Position numbers and translations under genes: made by a program. The notes beneath the pieces are model-generated. The model saw only the letters and a list, made by a program, of their open reading frames with translations. It searched no databases and had not been told where the DNA came from. A stretch of 64,000 bases of DNA from Atopobiaceae bacterium (GTDB lineage Bacteria > Actinomycetota > Coriobacteriia > Coriobacteriales > Atopobiaceae). Shown here piece by piece: positions 41,278-51,461 of this stretch. The stretch covers positions 62,001 to 126,000 of the forward strand of contig CADFJN010000003.1 in assembly GCA_902834555.1 (NCBI GenBank), given 5' to 3'. Position 1 is the first letter of the stretch. The number at the start of each line of letters is the position of its first letter.

Positions 41278-43782
41278 TTGACCACTTCAAGGGGCATTGA
41301 GCTCCTGGCACCTGCCGGCGGGCCAGAGGCGTTCAACGCCGCACTGGCTGCCGGTGCTGACGCCATCTACTGCGGCCTGGGCAACAGCTTCAACGCCCGC
41401 CGCGGCGCTCACAACTTCACCGACGAGACCTTTGACGAGGCGTGCCGCCGCGCGCACCTGGCAGGAGCTCGCGTCTACATGACGGTGAATATCGCCGTTG
41501 CTACACGCGAGATTCCGCAGGTGCTCGAGCTTATCCGCCGCGCCTGGCTGCTGGGGGCAGACGCCTTCATCATCCAGGACTGGGGCCTTCTCGCCGAGGT
41601 GCGCCGCAGCTGGCCCCAGATCGAGTGCCACGTCTCCACCCAGGCTAACGTGCACGACGCCCGAGGCACCGCCTGGTGCCGCGAACTGGGCGTTGGACGC
41701 GTGACGCTCTCGCGCGAGCTCTCGCTTGACGAGATGCGCATCATCGCCCAGGAGGGCGTGGAGCTTGAGGCCTTTGGCCACGGGGCCTTGTGCTTCTGCT
41801 ACTCCGGAGTCTGCATGATGAGCTCGCTTGCCGGCGGCCGCTCGGCTAACCGCGGCCTCTGCGCGCAGCCGTGCCGTCTGCCGTACGACCTGGTGGACGA
41901 GGACGGCTGCGCAATCGAGGCCCCTGGCCGCACGCGACCCCTCTGCCCCAAGGACTATTGCGTTGTTGATGACCTTCCCCAGCTTGCCGACGCAGGAGTG
42001 GCCTCGCTCAAGGTCGAGGGCCGCATGAAGTCGCCAGACTACGTGTACGCCGTGATCTCTGCCTACCGCGGTGCGCTCGACGCGCTTGCGGCGGGCGAGA
42101 GGGACGCGCGTGCCGATGCCGCGCGCCACCGCACGCTGCGCCGCGTCTTCAACCGCGACTTCACCGACGCCTACCTCTGGGGCCGCTCCGGCGACGAGAT
42201 GATGAGCTACGAGCGCTCCAACAACCGCGGCGAGCTGGTGGGCGAGGTCGTCTCGTCCCGCAAGCTGGAGGACACACTGGTGCGACGCGGCGGCTCGGAC
42301 GGCGGGCGCGAGCGCATGCGGCGTCTCACCCGCGCGGACGTGGAGATTCGCCTTGACCAGCCGGTGGGGGAGGGCGACCTGCTCGAGCTGCGACCGCTGG
42401 ATGACCCCTCGCAGTTCCTCACCGTGCGCGCCGAGCGCGCGGCCGCTGCCGGCGAGACCATCACCTGCCGCGCTTCTCGGCCCATCCCGGCTGGCGCGGT
42501 GGTGCGCGTGATTCGCTCGCAGACCGCAATGGATGCCGCCGCGCGTGTCTCTGGGCTGGACGTGCCGCGCCGCCGTCCCGTCACCGTGAGCGTGCGGGCG
42601 CGCCTGGGTGAGCCCTTCTCGGTGACGCTTGCCTGTGCGGACGGGAGCGCCGTGGCTACGGCGGAGGGCTTTGTTGTGGAGCCTGCCCGCACCAAGCCCG
42701 TGACCAGGGAAGACCTTATCGAGCACGTAGGCCGCATGGGGCAGAGCCCCTTCGAGCCGGTCTCATTTGAGGTGCAGATGGACGAGGGCGTGGGCATGGG
42801 CTTCTCGGCCGTGCACAAGGTTCGCGCGCAGGCGTGCGAGGCGCTTGAGCAGCAGATTCTTGCGCCGTACGAGTCGCGCGCGGAGGGGCTTGCCGTTGCG
42901 CCCTCTTTGCGAGGCGTGGCTGCGCGCCTGGTAGAGGTGCGCGAGAAGGACGACCTTGCCGCGCCGGGCGCTTGGACGAGGCCCGCGCCAGAGGCATGCG
43001 CCCTGGTTGCCACGGCTGAGGCAGCGCGCGCCGCGTTTGATGCCGGTGCCACGCGCGTCTACGCGACGGCAGACGCGCTTGCGGATGGTACCGCGTGGCC
43101 GGAGGGCGTGATTCCCTGGCTCGACGAGGTGTGCCGCGAGGGCGACCACGCACGTCTCGACCCCTGGGTGTGCGCTGGCCAGCCCGTGGGCGTGGGCAAC
43201 GTCTCCGAGCTGGCGCTCGCCGCATCGCGCGGGGCGCTGGCCGAGATTCGCACCTGCATTCCCGTACACAACGAGAGCTGCCTTGTAGCACTCGAGGAGG
43301 CGGGGGCAGCGGGCTTCTGGCTCTCGCCTGAGCTCACGCTTGAGGAGGTCTGCGCGCTGGCGGGGGCGGCCTCCGTGCCGGTAGGACTTGTGGTCTCCGG
43401 ACGCGCCCGCGCCATGACCAGCGAGCATTGCGTGCTGCAGGCGGCCGGCCGCTGCATCCACGACTGCCCTAACTGCGAGCTGCGCAGCCGGCGCCTCTCG
43501 CTGCGCGACATCGACGGCAACCTCCTGCCGGTGCGCACGGACGTCCACGGGCGCTCGCGCATCTGGGCGGCGCACCCGCTGGATGCAACTCCGCAGGCAG
43601 ACGCCCTTGTCGCAGCTGGCGTCACGCGCCTTATGGCCGATGCCACGCTCCTCTCGCCCGAGGAGTGTGCGTTTGCCGTCGAGCGCGTGGTGCGTGCGCT
43701 TGCCGCTGCGGCCGAGGGGAGGCGACCTGCTCCTCGTGTGCAGGGCGCAACCTCCGGGCATCTTTTCACGGGCATTGGGTAA
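41278..43782 (+). CDS. Peptidase U32 family protein
   Basis: Protein of 834 residues. Start is TTG 41278 after AGGGAGAAGAG; upstream in-frame ATGs lack binding sites. U32 core: IELLAPAGGPEAFNAALAAGADAIYCG, CHVSTQANVHD, and the cysteine set LCFCYSGVCMMSS and RGLCAQPCRLPY, which probably binds an iron-sulfur cluster. A long C-terminal region follows, with a second TIM-barrel-like half and late cysteines (CIHDCPNC). Some relatives are collagenase-like; others (RlhA, TrhP, UbiU/V) hydroxylate RNA or ubiquinone, so protease activity is not assured. Confidence 0.88.
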   Translation: MTTSRGIELLAPAGGPEAFNAALAAGADAIYCGLGNSFNARRGAHNFTDETFDEACRRAHLAGARVYMTVNIAVATREIPQVLELIRRAWLLGADAFIIQDWGLLAEVRRSWPQIECHVSTQANVHDARGTAWCRELGVGRVTLSRELSLDEMRIIAQEGVELEAFGHGALCFCYSGVCMMSSLAGGRSANRGLCAQPCRLPYDLVDEDGCAIEAPGRTRPLCPKDYCVVDDLPQLADAGVASLKVEGRMKSPDYVYAVISAYRGALDALAAGERDARADAARHRTLRRVFNRDFTDAYLWGRSGDEMMSYERSNNRGELVGEVVSSRKLEDTLVRRGGSDGGRERMRRLTRADVEIRLDQPVGEGDLLELRPLDDPSQFLTVRAERAAAAGETITCRASRPIPAGAVVRVIRSQTAMDAAARVSGLDVPRRRPVTVSVRARLGEPFSVTLACADGSAVATAEGFVVEPARTKPVTREDLIEHVGRMGQSPFEPVSFEVQMDEGVGMGFSAVHKVRAQACEALEQQILAPYESRAEGLAVAPSLRGVAARLVEVREKDDLAAPGAWTRPAPEACALVATAEAARAAFDAGATRVYATADALADGTAWPEGVIPWLDEVCREGDHARLDPWVCAGQPVGVGNVSELALAASRGALAEIRTCIPVHNESCLVALEEAGAAGFWLSPELTLEEVCALAGAASVPVGLVVSGRARAMTSEHCVLQAAGRCIHDCPNCELRSRRLSLRDIDGNLLPVRTDVHGRSRIWAAHPLDATPQADALVAAGVTRLMADATLLSPEECAFAVERVVRALAAAAEGRRPAPRVQGATSGHLFTGIG

Positions 43783-43881
43783 TATGTCACCTTGTAACCC
43801 ATCATTGCGCTAGGAATTCACATACCGTGATTTCGAGCGAGTACACAGGCGCGGGGGGCACCCGCGCGGGAGGAGAGGACC

Positions 43882-44181
43882 ATGACAGAGAACGAGACCC
43901 CCAGCACCGAGCAGACCGCTGGCGATACGGCCGCCGAGGCCAAGCCGGTGCTCAACCGCAAGCTTCTGTCCGAGACCATCGACATCATCCGCCAGAGCCT
44001 GCAGGCCGATGGCGGCGACATCGCCCTTATCGACTGCACCGACGACGGCGTGGTGACCCTCGAGATGCAGGGTGCCTGCGCCGGCTGCCCGCTCTCGACC
44101 TACGACATGTCCGAGGGCATCGAGCGCATCCTCAAGGAGCACGTGCCTGGCGTCACCCGCGTGCAGCCTGCGGTTCTCTAG
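43882..44181 (+). CDS. NifU C-terminal-like iron-sulfur scaffold protein
   Basis: Protein of 99 residues; the ATG follows GGGAGGAGAGG. A 25-residue acidic start is followed by a NifU-like domain (IDIIRQSLQADGGDIALID) with the cluster-binding CxxC in GACAGCPLST. Delivers or carries an Fe-S cluster. Lies 15 bp upstream of lgt, and likely cotranscribed with it. Confidence 0.9.
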   Translation: MTENETPSTEQTAGDTAAEAKPVLNRKLLSETIDIIRQSLQADGGDIALIDCTDDGVVTLEMQGACAGCPLSTYDMSEGIERILKEHVPGVTRVQPAVL

Positions 44182-44196
44182 GTCGGGTGCTGCCCC

Positions 44197-45045
44197 GTGT
44201 GGCTGAACGACTTCTACCATTCGCTCAACCCCATCGCGTTCACGCTCGGACCCTTCCAGGTGCGCTGGTACGGCATCGCGTACCTGGCGGGGTTCCTGTG
44301 CGCGGGGCTGGTGATCGCGCGCGTGGCCAAGCGCTGGAAGCTTGACCTCACCACCGACGACGTGCTCTCGGTGATGATTGACATCGCCGTGGGCGTGATT
44401 GTTGGCGCGCGCATCTTCTACGTGGTCTTTTACGGCGCGGGGTACTACCTCGAGCACCCGCTCGAGATCTTCGCCCTCAATCAGGGCGGCATGAGCTTCC
44501 ACGGAGGGCTGGTGGGTGCCCTTGTCGGCGGAACCATTGCGTGCAAGCGCTGGAAGCTCTCGGTGCTCACGGTGGCTGACCTTGCCGCCATTGGCGCGCC
44601 TATCGGGCTCTTCTTTGGCCGCTGCGCCAACTTTGTCAACGGCGAGCTGTGGGGCAAGGAGACGTCGCTGCCGTGGGGTGTGATGTTTCCCACTGGCGGT
44701 GCGGTGTATCGGCACCCCTCGCAGCTCTACGAGGCCCTGCTTGAGGGCGCGGTGCTGTTCTGCGTGCTGTTCGCGCTTTCGCGGAGGCGTCCGCCCCGGC
44801 CGCAGGGCACCTTCATTGGGACGTTCCTCATGCTGTACGGCGTGTTTAGGTTCCTCATCGAGTTTGTGCGGCTTCCGGATGCGCAGCTGGGGTACCTTCT
44901 CGGCACCGGCTGGCTCACGATGGGCCAGGTTTTGAGCCTGCCGCTTGTCGCGGCGGGGATCGTGGTACTGGTGCTGGCCTCGCGGCACGACCGTCCGCAG
45001 GTGGGGCACCTTGACGCCGACGACGGCGACGCCGTGGCGGCGTAG
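44197..45045 (+). CDS. lgt: Prolipoprotein diacylglyceryl transferase
   Basis: Membrane enzyme of 282 residues that attaches diacylglycerol to lipobox cysteines, the first step for the lipoproteins encoded in this window. Visible hallmarks: PFQVRWYGIAYLAGF, HGGLVG, the Lgt signature GRCANFVNGELWG, and HPSQLYEALLEG. About seven membrane segments. GTG start. Confidence 0.95.
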   Translation: MWLNDFYHSLNPIAFTLGPFQVRWYGIAYLAGFLCAGLVIARVAKRWKLDLTTDDVLSVMIDIAVGVIVGARIFYVVFYGAGYYLEHPLEIFALNQGGMSFHGGLVGALVGGTIACKRWKLSVLTVADLAAIGAPIGLFFGRCANFVNGELWGKETSLPWGVMFPTGGAVYRHPSQLYEALLEGAVLFCVLFALSRRRPPRPQGTFIGTFLMLYGVFRFLIEFVRLPDAQLGYLLGTGWLTMGQVLSLPLVAAGIVVLVLASRHDRPQVGHLDADDGDAVAA

Positions 45046-45701
45046 GGCGTAGCACGCAAAATCTGGGTTGCGGCTGTCCTCAGGTTGTCGCTTTTGTAGT
45101 TGCCGGTAATGTTTGGCGCCAGAACTGCACAAAAATGCTCTATCGGACGGTTTCTGGCAGCTCGCGGCATAAAAACGCTCTATCGGACGGCGGTCGTTCT
45201 GGACGCTCATCAACTATTTAATCAATATTCCAGTATTTTGAATATTATTAAGCTCATATGCATGAATGTGCAAATATAGTTGTAGTTTTGATTTCCTGTG
45301 CCAGAAGAGACCGTCCGATAGAGCGTTTTTATGCAGCGACTTCAGAATTGCCGTCCGATAGAGCATTTTTATGCAGAGCAGAAGTTTCAGGCTCAAGGTT
45401 CTCATGTTGCGACCAGCGCGCGTCACACAAACGTGTACGAATGTGTTGCTAGCCGACGCCGCAGCGAGAAGCGCCGGCGCCTCTCGTCTATACTTCAGGC
45501 AACATTCAAACCGAGGGCACGGTTTGGGCAGCTGTGAGGCCTGCAAATGGATCCCGGTTCTACTCCGGGTCAGCAACCAGAACTGTGCTCAGTCGCGCGC
45601 GCCGCGCAACCGCCGACGCTGCGCCTTGAGGCTACCGTCGCCACTCGACGGCCCTGCCTGCCCTCGACGCTCCCAAGGGAGCAGATCACAGGGAGGCGGG
45701 A
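45046..45701. other. Long gene-free region with inverted-repeat element and structured leader
   Basis: This 656-bp region lies between lgt and the giant surface protein gene. Its first half holds an AT-rich element with paired inverted repeats (45127-45374). The second half has hairpins CAAACCG/CGGTTTG (45507-45526) and CCCGG/CCGGG with a TTCTACT loop (45553-45569), then GC-rich sequence and a GGGAGG binding site. A weak TATACT at 45489-45494 could be a -10. No cobalamin riboswitch B12-box was found, and no open reading frame is convincing. Confidence 0.55.
45127..45374. repeat. AT-rich element bounded by two pairs of inverted 24-bp repeats
   Basis: The unit GCATAAAAACGCTCTATCGG plus ACGG occurs at 45127-45150 and 45167-45190, and in reverse orientation at 45311-45334 and 45351-45374. 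Both pairs have a 40-bp period, and one internal base alternates (TGCTC/CGCTC). The 120 bp between the pairs are strikingly AT-rich for this genome. The symmetric layout suggests a miniature mobile element or a long hairpin. No open reading frame fits. Confidence 0.85.
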
Positions 45702-48700
45702 ATGAACCCCACTAAACCCACTACCATGCCTGTGCGACGTCTGCGTGACCGCATTCTGGCGGTGACGTTGTCGCTGGTCACGGCGGCGTCGATGGTGCCC
45801 ACTCGCGCGCTGGCCGAGGTTACGACAGAGGTGCCGGCAGCGACGACGGCAGCCGCCCCGGCCGAGGCAAGCGCCTCCGATGCCGAGTCGGTCACCATCT
45901 ACTCGACCTACCTCACCACCAGCGCAAGCTCTACGAGCGGCACCTACGCCTTTGCTGCCTCGGACACGCTGTGGGCATGGGCGCGCGAGAGGGGCGCAAG
46001 CACCCCCATCGACCCGGCCTTCCTCACCTACCAGTGGCAGGCCAGCTCTAACAACTCCACCTGGGAGGATATCCCGGACGCCACCGCGCAGTCCCTCTCG
46101 CTCGCAAACTACGCCGGCCGCTACGTGCGCTGTGCGCTCTCGACCGCCGACGGCAGCTCCTCGCGCACGACTCGCAGCCGCAACAAGGTGGCCGCTGCCG
46201 GCTCGGTTAACCTCGTGAGCGTGTCGCTGAGCAACACCGGCAAGCTTGCCCCCGGCGATACCGTTACTGCGTCGGCAAAGGACGCAAGCGGTGCCGACGC
46301 TACCTCCAACGCCAGCGTGACCTGGTCGTGGTACGCCAGCGACTCGGCGTACGGCACGGGCGAGAAGATCGCTGGCGCCACAACCCCAACGCTTACCGAG
46401 ACCTCCGACCTCCTGGGCAAGTACGTCTACGCAAGCGCGGACGGCGGCTATGGCGCAACCGAGAGCTCCGCAGCCGGCCCCGTGCAAGAGGCCGGCACCG
46501 TCACGCTGTACAAGGTGACGGTTGACGCGTCCGGCTCGGCGAAGGTCGGCCAGACCCTTACCGCCACGGCATACACCGGCTTCTATACCCAGGCGTCCTC
46601 CACGGATGTCGTGCACTACCAGTGGCAGTGGGCCGCAAGCAAGACGACAGACGACTCCGCGTTCACCGACATTCTGGGCGCCACCTCTGCCACGTTTACC
46701 GTTCCCGAGCAGACTTCTGACGGAACCTCGCTTCTTGGCGCGTACCTGCGCGTTAAGGCAACGAGCGGCAACTCCGTGGTCTCCACCAGCATGCCCTCCT
46801 ACTACGGGACCACCGCGCAGGACCCGGTGGGGCCCGTTGCGCTTGCTGGCGCCTATGACGTCTCGAGTGTGAAGCTCTCCTCCTCGGCAACAAACGCGCA
46901 GGTAGGAGCAACGCTTACGGCACAGCCTCAGTACGAGAAGAAAAGCAGCTGGGGTTCGTACGAGACAGACCTGCCCTCGGATGCCAAACTCACGTGCACC
47001 TGGTACGCGGCGGATGACGCGGCGGGCACCAACGCGCGCGAGCTGACGACCGAGGATGGCGTCTCCGGGACCACGCTCAAGCTTTCCTCGTCGCTCGACG
47101 GCACGTACGTGTGGGCAAGCTGCAGCGCGCTCATGACGTCTGCCGAAAGCGAGAAGACCCAGGTCAAGGCTGCAGGCGCGTACGATCTCCACCACATTGT
47201 GCTGTCACCCTCGTCGGGCGCGCTTGTCACCGGCGACACCGTGAAGGCGGTGGTCTACGCCTCGCGGCTTTCTGGCAGCAACGTGGACGTGACCGGCAAC
47301 GACGGCGTAAGCCTGCAGTGGTACGTTGCGGCAAGCGCCGACGCCCCGTCAACAGACTGGCAGCCACTTGTCGGCTGCACGTCTGCAAGCCTGCAGGTTC
47401 CGGAAAGCGCGTCGGGAAAGTACCTCAAGGTTGTGGCAACGAGCGGCACGGCCTCCGTCTCGGCAGGGTTTGACCAGGCCGTTGTTGGAGCCAATACGCT
47501 CGCGGGTGCCGTCGCGCGTCTACAGAACGAGGGCTGGCGCCCCTCTCTCACGTATGGCACCGACACCAACGTGAACGACGTGCTTCTCGCCAAGCTGACC
47601 GAGGAGGGCGTAAACACCACGGGACTCACCGTGCGCGTGAGCAGCGTCTCGTTCCAGGACACGGACGCCAACGTCACTGTCGGCATATCCACTGCCGACA
47701 AGGACAACGGCGCCATCACGTACTTCTCGTGCGACACCGACAAGGTCTCTAGCTGGAGCATGTCCTCGCTCCAGACGGTGAGCTCGATCGAGTTCTCGCT
47801 CACCCGTGGCGACGAGACCGCAACCTACACCCCCAACCGCACCTTCCGGGTGCCGTGGGACGAGAATGCCGCGCGCGCCGTGCTCCAGAAGAAGGCCGAT
47901 GCCATTACGCTTGGCTTTGCCCAGGGTGACGCTGCGGACTCCGTGACGCAGGCCTTCACACTGCCGGCCAGCCTGGGCGGTGCCAGCGCAACGTGGACCG
48001 CAAGCGACAGCTCCGTGAAAGTTACCGGAGAGAGCTGGGACAGCACGCTCACGGCAACGCCCACGCGCGGATTCGCCGACACGCCGGTAACCCTTACGGC
48101 AACCGTGTCCTTCACGGGCTACGGCATGCCCGAGGTCTCAGTGACCAAGGACTTCCCGATTACCGTTAAGGCAGATCCGGAGGCAGTGGCCGCCGCCCAG
48201 GCAGAGCTTGCAAGCAAAGTCGAGAACAGCTTTACCTACGACAAGGTGACCGCTTTCTCAACTGGTGGTGCCATCGACCACGCGGCGGTTGCGGGAGACC
48301 TGCAGCTTCCCACCACGCGCACGCTCGGCGTGGACGGCAAGTACTACACCGTCGCGTACAGCAGCAATGACCCTCTCGTTAGCTTCAATGGGTACCACGC
48401 AACGGTCGTGCGCCCGCTTGGCACCGCGCGCACCGTTGCGATTACCTGCACGGTTACCGACAAGTCAAACCCCGAGATAACCGCCTCGAAGTCGCTGGAT
48501 TTCACGCTTTCTCCCGTGACCGAGCAGGAGATTGACGCGGCGGTTTCTCTTATGGATAAGGCCAAGGCGGGGTATGCCCTGGCGCTTCTCGACGGACAAG
48601 ACGCCAGTAACGTGACAGGTGACCTGCGGAGTTTCCTGGGTGCCTACGAGGACGCATCGGGCAACCTCGCCTGGGCGCGCGACCGCGCCATGCAGTCCGC

Positions 48701-51461
48701 CCATCCCGGCGTTGTGCCAGTTGACCTGCCCGGATACAGCGATATGGGCGGCATGACCTGGCGCACCTTCAAGTCCAGCCGCCCGGACGTGATCTCCAAC
48801 GAGCTTCTCGCCTACACCCAGCCCACCGACAACACGCGGGTTACCGTTACCTCGCGCCTTGCTGACGAGCGCTTCCGGGCCTACTACGAGTTCTACAAGG
48901 ATGACCCCACGGTAAGCGACCAGCTCAAGGCCAAGCTGGCAAGCCTTGTAGACCAGGACATCTCGGCCACGTTCACGGTGGCGGGCACCTCAGGCAAGGA
49001 CGCGCCGGAGCAGGTTACCGCTAGCTGCTCGGTTATTGGCCCCAATGTCTCTGGCGCCAACGCGAGCTGGGCGCCGGAGACCTCGCTTTCCGTTGAGCCG
49101 GGAACCACCGCGGCCGACCTCACCAAGAAAATCCTTGATGCCAACGGCATCACCTACGACGCGGACCTCTACACCTTTGCCAAGGATGGCAACTCGCAAG
49201 GTTATGACGCCGCAACCGGCAAGTGGTGGCAGCTCTTCATCAATGGCGAGTCCGCCACGGTGATGGCATCGAACTACGTCCTCAAGGAGGGCGACCAGAT
49301 TGTTTGGTACTACTCCGCCTGGGGAGACTCGCTTCCCGGCCAAGTCACCGGTTCGGTGAAGGTGATTGGCAAGGACGTCTCGGGCCTGGACCAGGTCTGG
49401 GCCGATACCACGTCGCTCACGCTTGTCGAGGGTTCGACGGCGGCGGATCTTTCGGAGGCGGTTTTTGCCGAGAAGGGCCTTGCGCACGAGTCTGGTACCG
49501 GGAGCTGGGGCTGGTATCTCAACTCCATTACCTCGCCTGTGGACGGGCGCGTGCTGGACTGGGACTCCTCGACGGGCGCGTACTGGCACCTGTTCGTAAA
49601 CGGTAAGGCGTCGCAGGTTGGCGCAAGCAGCGTGAACATTGCCAACGGCGATGAGGTCGTGTGGTACTACTGCACGGATTCTGACGACCTTCCCAAGAGC
49701 GATGCCCTGGTAGTGGACCCATCGGCAACGCGCCCCACAAGCCTGAGTGCCGCCTGGCCCGGCTACAAGGGCACGGACGAGACTGGCGTGGTGCGCGGAC
49801 TCGCCACGCCAGTGCCCGGCTCCAGCACCTACGCCAAGCTTGACTGGGCGCAGCCGCGCACTACGACCAGCATGTTTGTCAACGCGAGTGACGCGATTGT
49901 CGTGAACGGCGACGTCTACGACGCTGCGCAGACGCAGCTCTACCGGCGTGACGCGTCCACAGGCGTAGTTCTCGACGAGGCGCGCTTGGCCGCGAGTGTG
50001 GACTCTACCGCGCGCTTGCAGTACGCCGACGGCCTCATCCTTGTGCCGCTGCACGGAGGCCGCATCCAGGCGCTCACGGCAGATACGCTGACCACGGTCT
50101 GGGTTTCGGCGGCGTTGCCCAACTCGACCAGCGCGAGCGGAACAGCTACTGAACAGCAGCTTCTCTCGTCCATCACCGTGCAGGATGGCAAGGCGTACTT
50201 CTCGACCGCAGCGGCGGACGGTGGTGACACCTGCGGCGGCTACGTTGCTTGCGTAAGCCTGACGGATGGCAGCGTTGTGTGGTCGCACGAGAACGCGAGC
50301 GTGGGTTACTACTGGACTGGCGCCGTGCCAACTTCTGTCGGCGTGCTTACCGCCAACGACGACGGGCGCGTCTCGCTGCTCGACTCCGCGACGGGGGAGG
50401 AGCTTTCCTCGGTCGAGCTGGGGACGCGTTGCCGCGCGCAGCTGGCAGTGAGTGGCAACACGGTCTACGCGGTCACGACCGACGGCACGCTGCACGAGCT
50501 CTTCCTGGGTTCTGACGATTCGCTGACGGAAGGCCGCAGCGTGAGGTTTGGCTCGTACTCCACCTCGTCGCCCGTTCTCTGCGACGGACGTGCCTACGTG
50601 GGCGGGTCAACACCTGCGAGCCAGGCAGACGGCGCGCTGTTCGTGATCGACCTGGGCACCATGGAGGTCGAGCACGAGGTACTGGTCCCCAAGGTCGAGG
50701 TCGAGCACCAGGCAGGAACCGGTGAGGTCAAGGGCACGCCGCTGGTGAGCGTTGCCGCCGACGGCAACACCTACGTGTACTTCACGAGCAACGCCCTTCC
50801 CGGCGGAGTGTATGCCTACCGCCTGGGTGACGCCGAGGCGAGCGTTCTCTACCTGCCTCCGCACCCGGTTGATTCAAAAGATAAGACTAAGGATCTCTGG
50901 CAGTTCTGCCTGAGCTCCATCGCCTGCGATGCAAGCGGCAACCTCTACTACTTCAACGACTCCGGCACTCTCTTCAAGCTGGACGCCACCGGGACCACGC
51001 CCGTTCCTAACGGAGGCGAGGGCGAGAACGGCGAGAACAACGGTGGCTCTGCGGGTGGCAGCGGCAACGCTGATACCAGCGGTAACGCAGGCAGCAACTC
51101 CGCGGGCGGCGCCTCTGGCAACGCTACCTCTGCCTCAGCTGTCGCGAAGCCGTCAAAGCCTCGCGTACCCATCTCTGTAGGCACCGCGTCGACCGGCTCC
51201 GCGACAACCGGCGCCCCTGCGTCAGAGAACGGCTCGCTTCTCGGCAGCTACTCCTCGGAGGACGTGACCGCCGTCACCTCCACGGGGGCCAAGGAGCCCG
51301 CAGAAACTGGGGAGACTTCTGCAAGCGAGACCGCAGCGAACCGGCAGGGCCTTCCTATCTGGCCCATCATTGGCACCTGCGTGGGCGCGGCGCTTTTCGT
51401 CCTGCTGCTTGCCACGCGACGTCGCCGCGACAATGACGCCACCGAGGGGAGGCGCGGCTAG
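45702..51461 (+). CDS. Giant surface protein with Ig-like repeats, two DUF4430 domains and a PQQ-like beta-propeller
   Basis: Exported protein of 1919 residues; ATG after GGGAGGCGGGA. Signal peptide 1-39. About five Ig-like modules lie in 60-620 (YQWQ or TWSWY start, SGKYLKVVAT end), then two atrophied bacterial Ig domains to about 955. DUF4430 domains (transcobalamin C-terminal-like) lie at about 1110-1210 and 1210-1330, each with the pattern WWQLFINGE / YWHLFVNGK and DQIVWYY / DEVVWYY. A beta-propeller follows at 1340-1770 (QALTADTLTTVW, VSLTDGSVVWSHE). Then come a Gly/Ser/Asn linker, a membrane helix near 1885-1905 and RRRRDN. No LPxTG, so it stays membrane-anchored. The next gene starts at the following base. 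Confidence 0.88.
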   Translation: MNPTKPTTMPVRRLRDRILAVTLSLVTAASMVPTRALAEVTTEVPAATTAAAPAEASASDAESVTIYSTYLTTSASSTSGTYAFAASDTLWAWARERGASTPIDPAFLTYQWQASSNNSTWEDIPDATAQSLSLANYAGRYVRCALSTADGSSSRTTRSRNKVAAAGSVNLVSVSLSNTGKLAPGDTVTASAKDASGADATSNASVTWSWYASDSAYGTGEKIAGATTPTLTETSDLLGKYVYASADGGYGATESSAAGPVQEAGTVTLYKVTVDASGSAKVGQTLTATAYTGFYTQASSTDVVHYQWQWAASKTTDDSAFTDILGATSATFTVPEQTSDGTSLLGAYLRVKATSGNSVVSTSMPSYYGTTAQDPVGPVALAGAYDVSSVKLSSSATNAQVGATLTAQPQYEKKSSWGSYETDLPSDAKLTCTWYAADDAAGTNARELTTEDGVSGTTLKLSSSLDGTYVWASCSALMTSAESEKTQVKAAGAYDLHHIVLSPSSGALVTGDTVKAVVYASRLSGSNVDVTGNDGVSLQWYVAASADAPSTDWQPLVGCTSASLQVPESASGKYLKVVATSGTASVSAGFDQAVVGANTLAGAVARLQNEGWRPSLTYGTDTNVNDVLLAKLTEEGVNTTGLTVRVSSVSFQDTDANVTVGISTADKDNGAITYFSCDTDKVSSWSMSSLQTVSSIEFSLTRGDETATYTPNRTFRVPWDENAARAVLQKKADAITLGFAQGDAADSVTQAFTLPASLGGASATWTASDSSVKVTGESWDSTLTATPTRGFADTPVTLTATVSFTGYGMPEVSVTKDFPITVKADPEAVAAAQAELASKVENSFTYDKVTAFSTGGAIDHAAVAGDLQLPTTRTLGVDGKYYTVAYSSNDPLVSFNGYHATVVRPLGTARTVAITCTVTDKSNPEITASKSLDFTLSPVTEQEIDAAVSLMDKAKAGYALALLDGQDASNVTGDLRSFLGAYEDASGNLAWARDRAMQSAHPGVVPVDLPGYSDMGGMTWRTFKSSRPDVISNELLAYTQPTDNTRVTVTSRLADERFRAYYEFYKDDPTVSDQLKAKLASLVDQDISATFTVAGTSGKDAPEQVTASCSVIGPNVSGANASWAPETSLSVEPGTTAADLTKKILDANGITYDADLYTFAKDGNSQGYDAATGKWWQLFINGESATVMASNYVLKEGDQIVWYYSAWGDSLPGQVTGSVKVIGKDVSGLDQVWADTTSLTLVEGSTAADLSEAVFAEKGLAHESGTGSWGWYLNSITSPVDGRVLDWDSSTGAYWHLFVNGKASQVGASSVNIANGDEVVWYYCTDSDDLPKSDALVVDPSATRPTSLSAAWPGYKGTDETGVVRGLATPVPGSSTYAKLDWAQPRTTTSMFVNASDAIVVNGDVYDAAQTQLYRRDASTGVVLDEARLAASVDSTARLQYADGLILVPLHGGRIQALTADTLTTVWVSAALPNSTSASGTATEQQLLSSITVQDGKAYFSTAAADGGDTCGGYVACVSLTDGSVVWSHENASVGYYWTGAVPTSVGVLTANDDGRVSLLDSATGEELSSVELGTRCRAQLAVSGNTVYAVTTDGTLHELFLGSDDSLTEGRSVRFGSYSTSSPVLCDGRAYVGGSTPASQADGALFVIDLGTMEVEHEVLVPKVEVEHQAGTGEVKGTPLVSVAADGNTYVYFTSNALPGGVYAYRLGDAEASVLYLPPHPVDSKDKTKDLWQFCLSSIACDASGNLYYFNDSGTLFKLDATGTTPVPNGGEGENGENNGGSAGGSGNADTSGNAGSNSAGGASGNATSASAVAKPSKPRVPISVGTASTGSATTGAPASENGSLLGSYSSEDVTAVTSTGAKEPAETGETSASETAANRQGLPIWPIIGTCVGAALFVLLLATRRRRDNDATEGRRG

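Noticed and set aside
45127..45374. CRISPR array
   Set aside because: Only two repeats per side, in opposite orientations, with 16-bp gaps; no cas genes nearby.
45540..45590. tRNA-like T-arm (CCCGG-TTCTACT-CCGGG)
   Set aside because: No matching acceptor stem or D and anticodon arms could be built at tRNA spacing; kept only as a leader hairpin.
45375..45701. Cobalamin riboswitch upstream of the DUF4430 surface protein gene
   Set aside because: No B12-box or conserved core was found by eye, although the context would suit one. A covariance search would be decisive.
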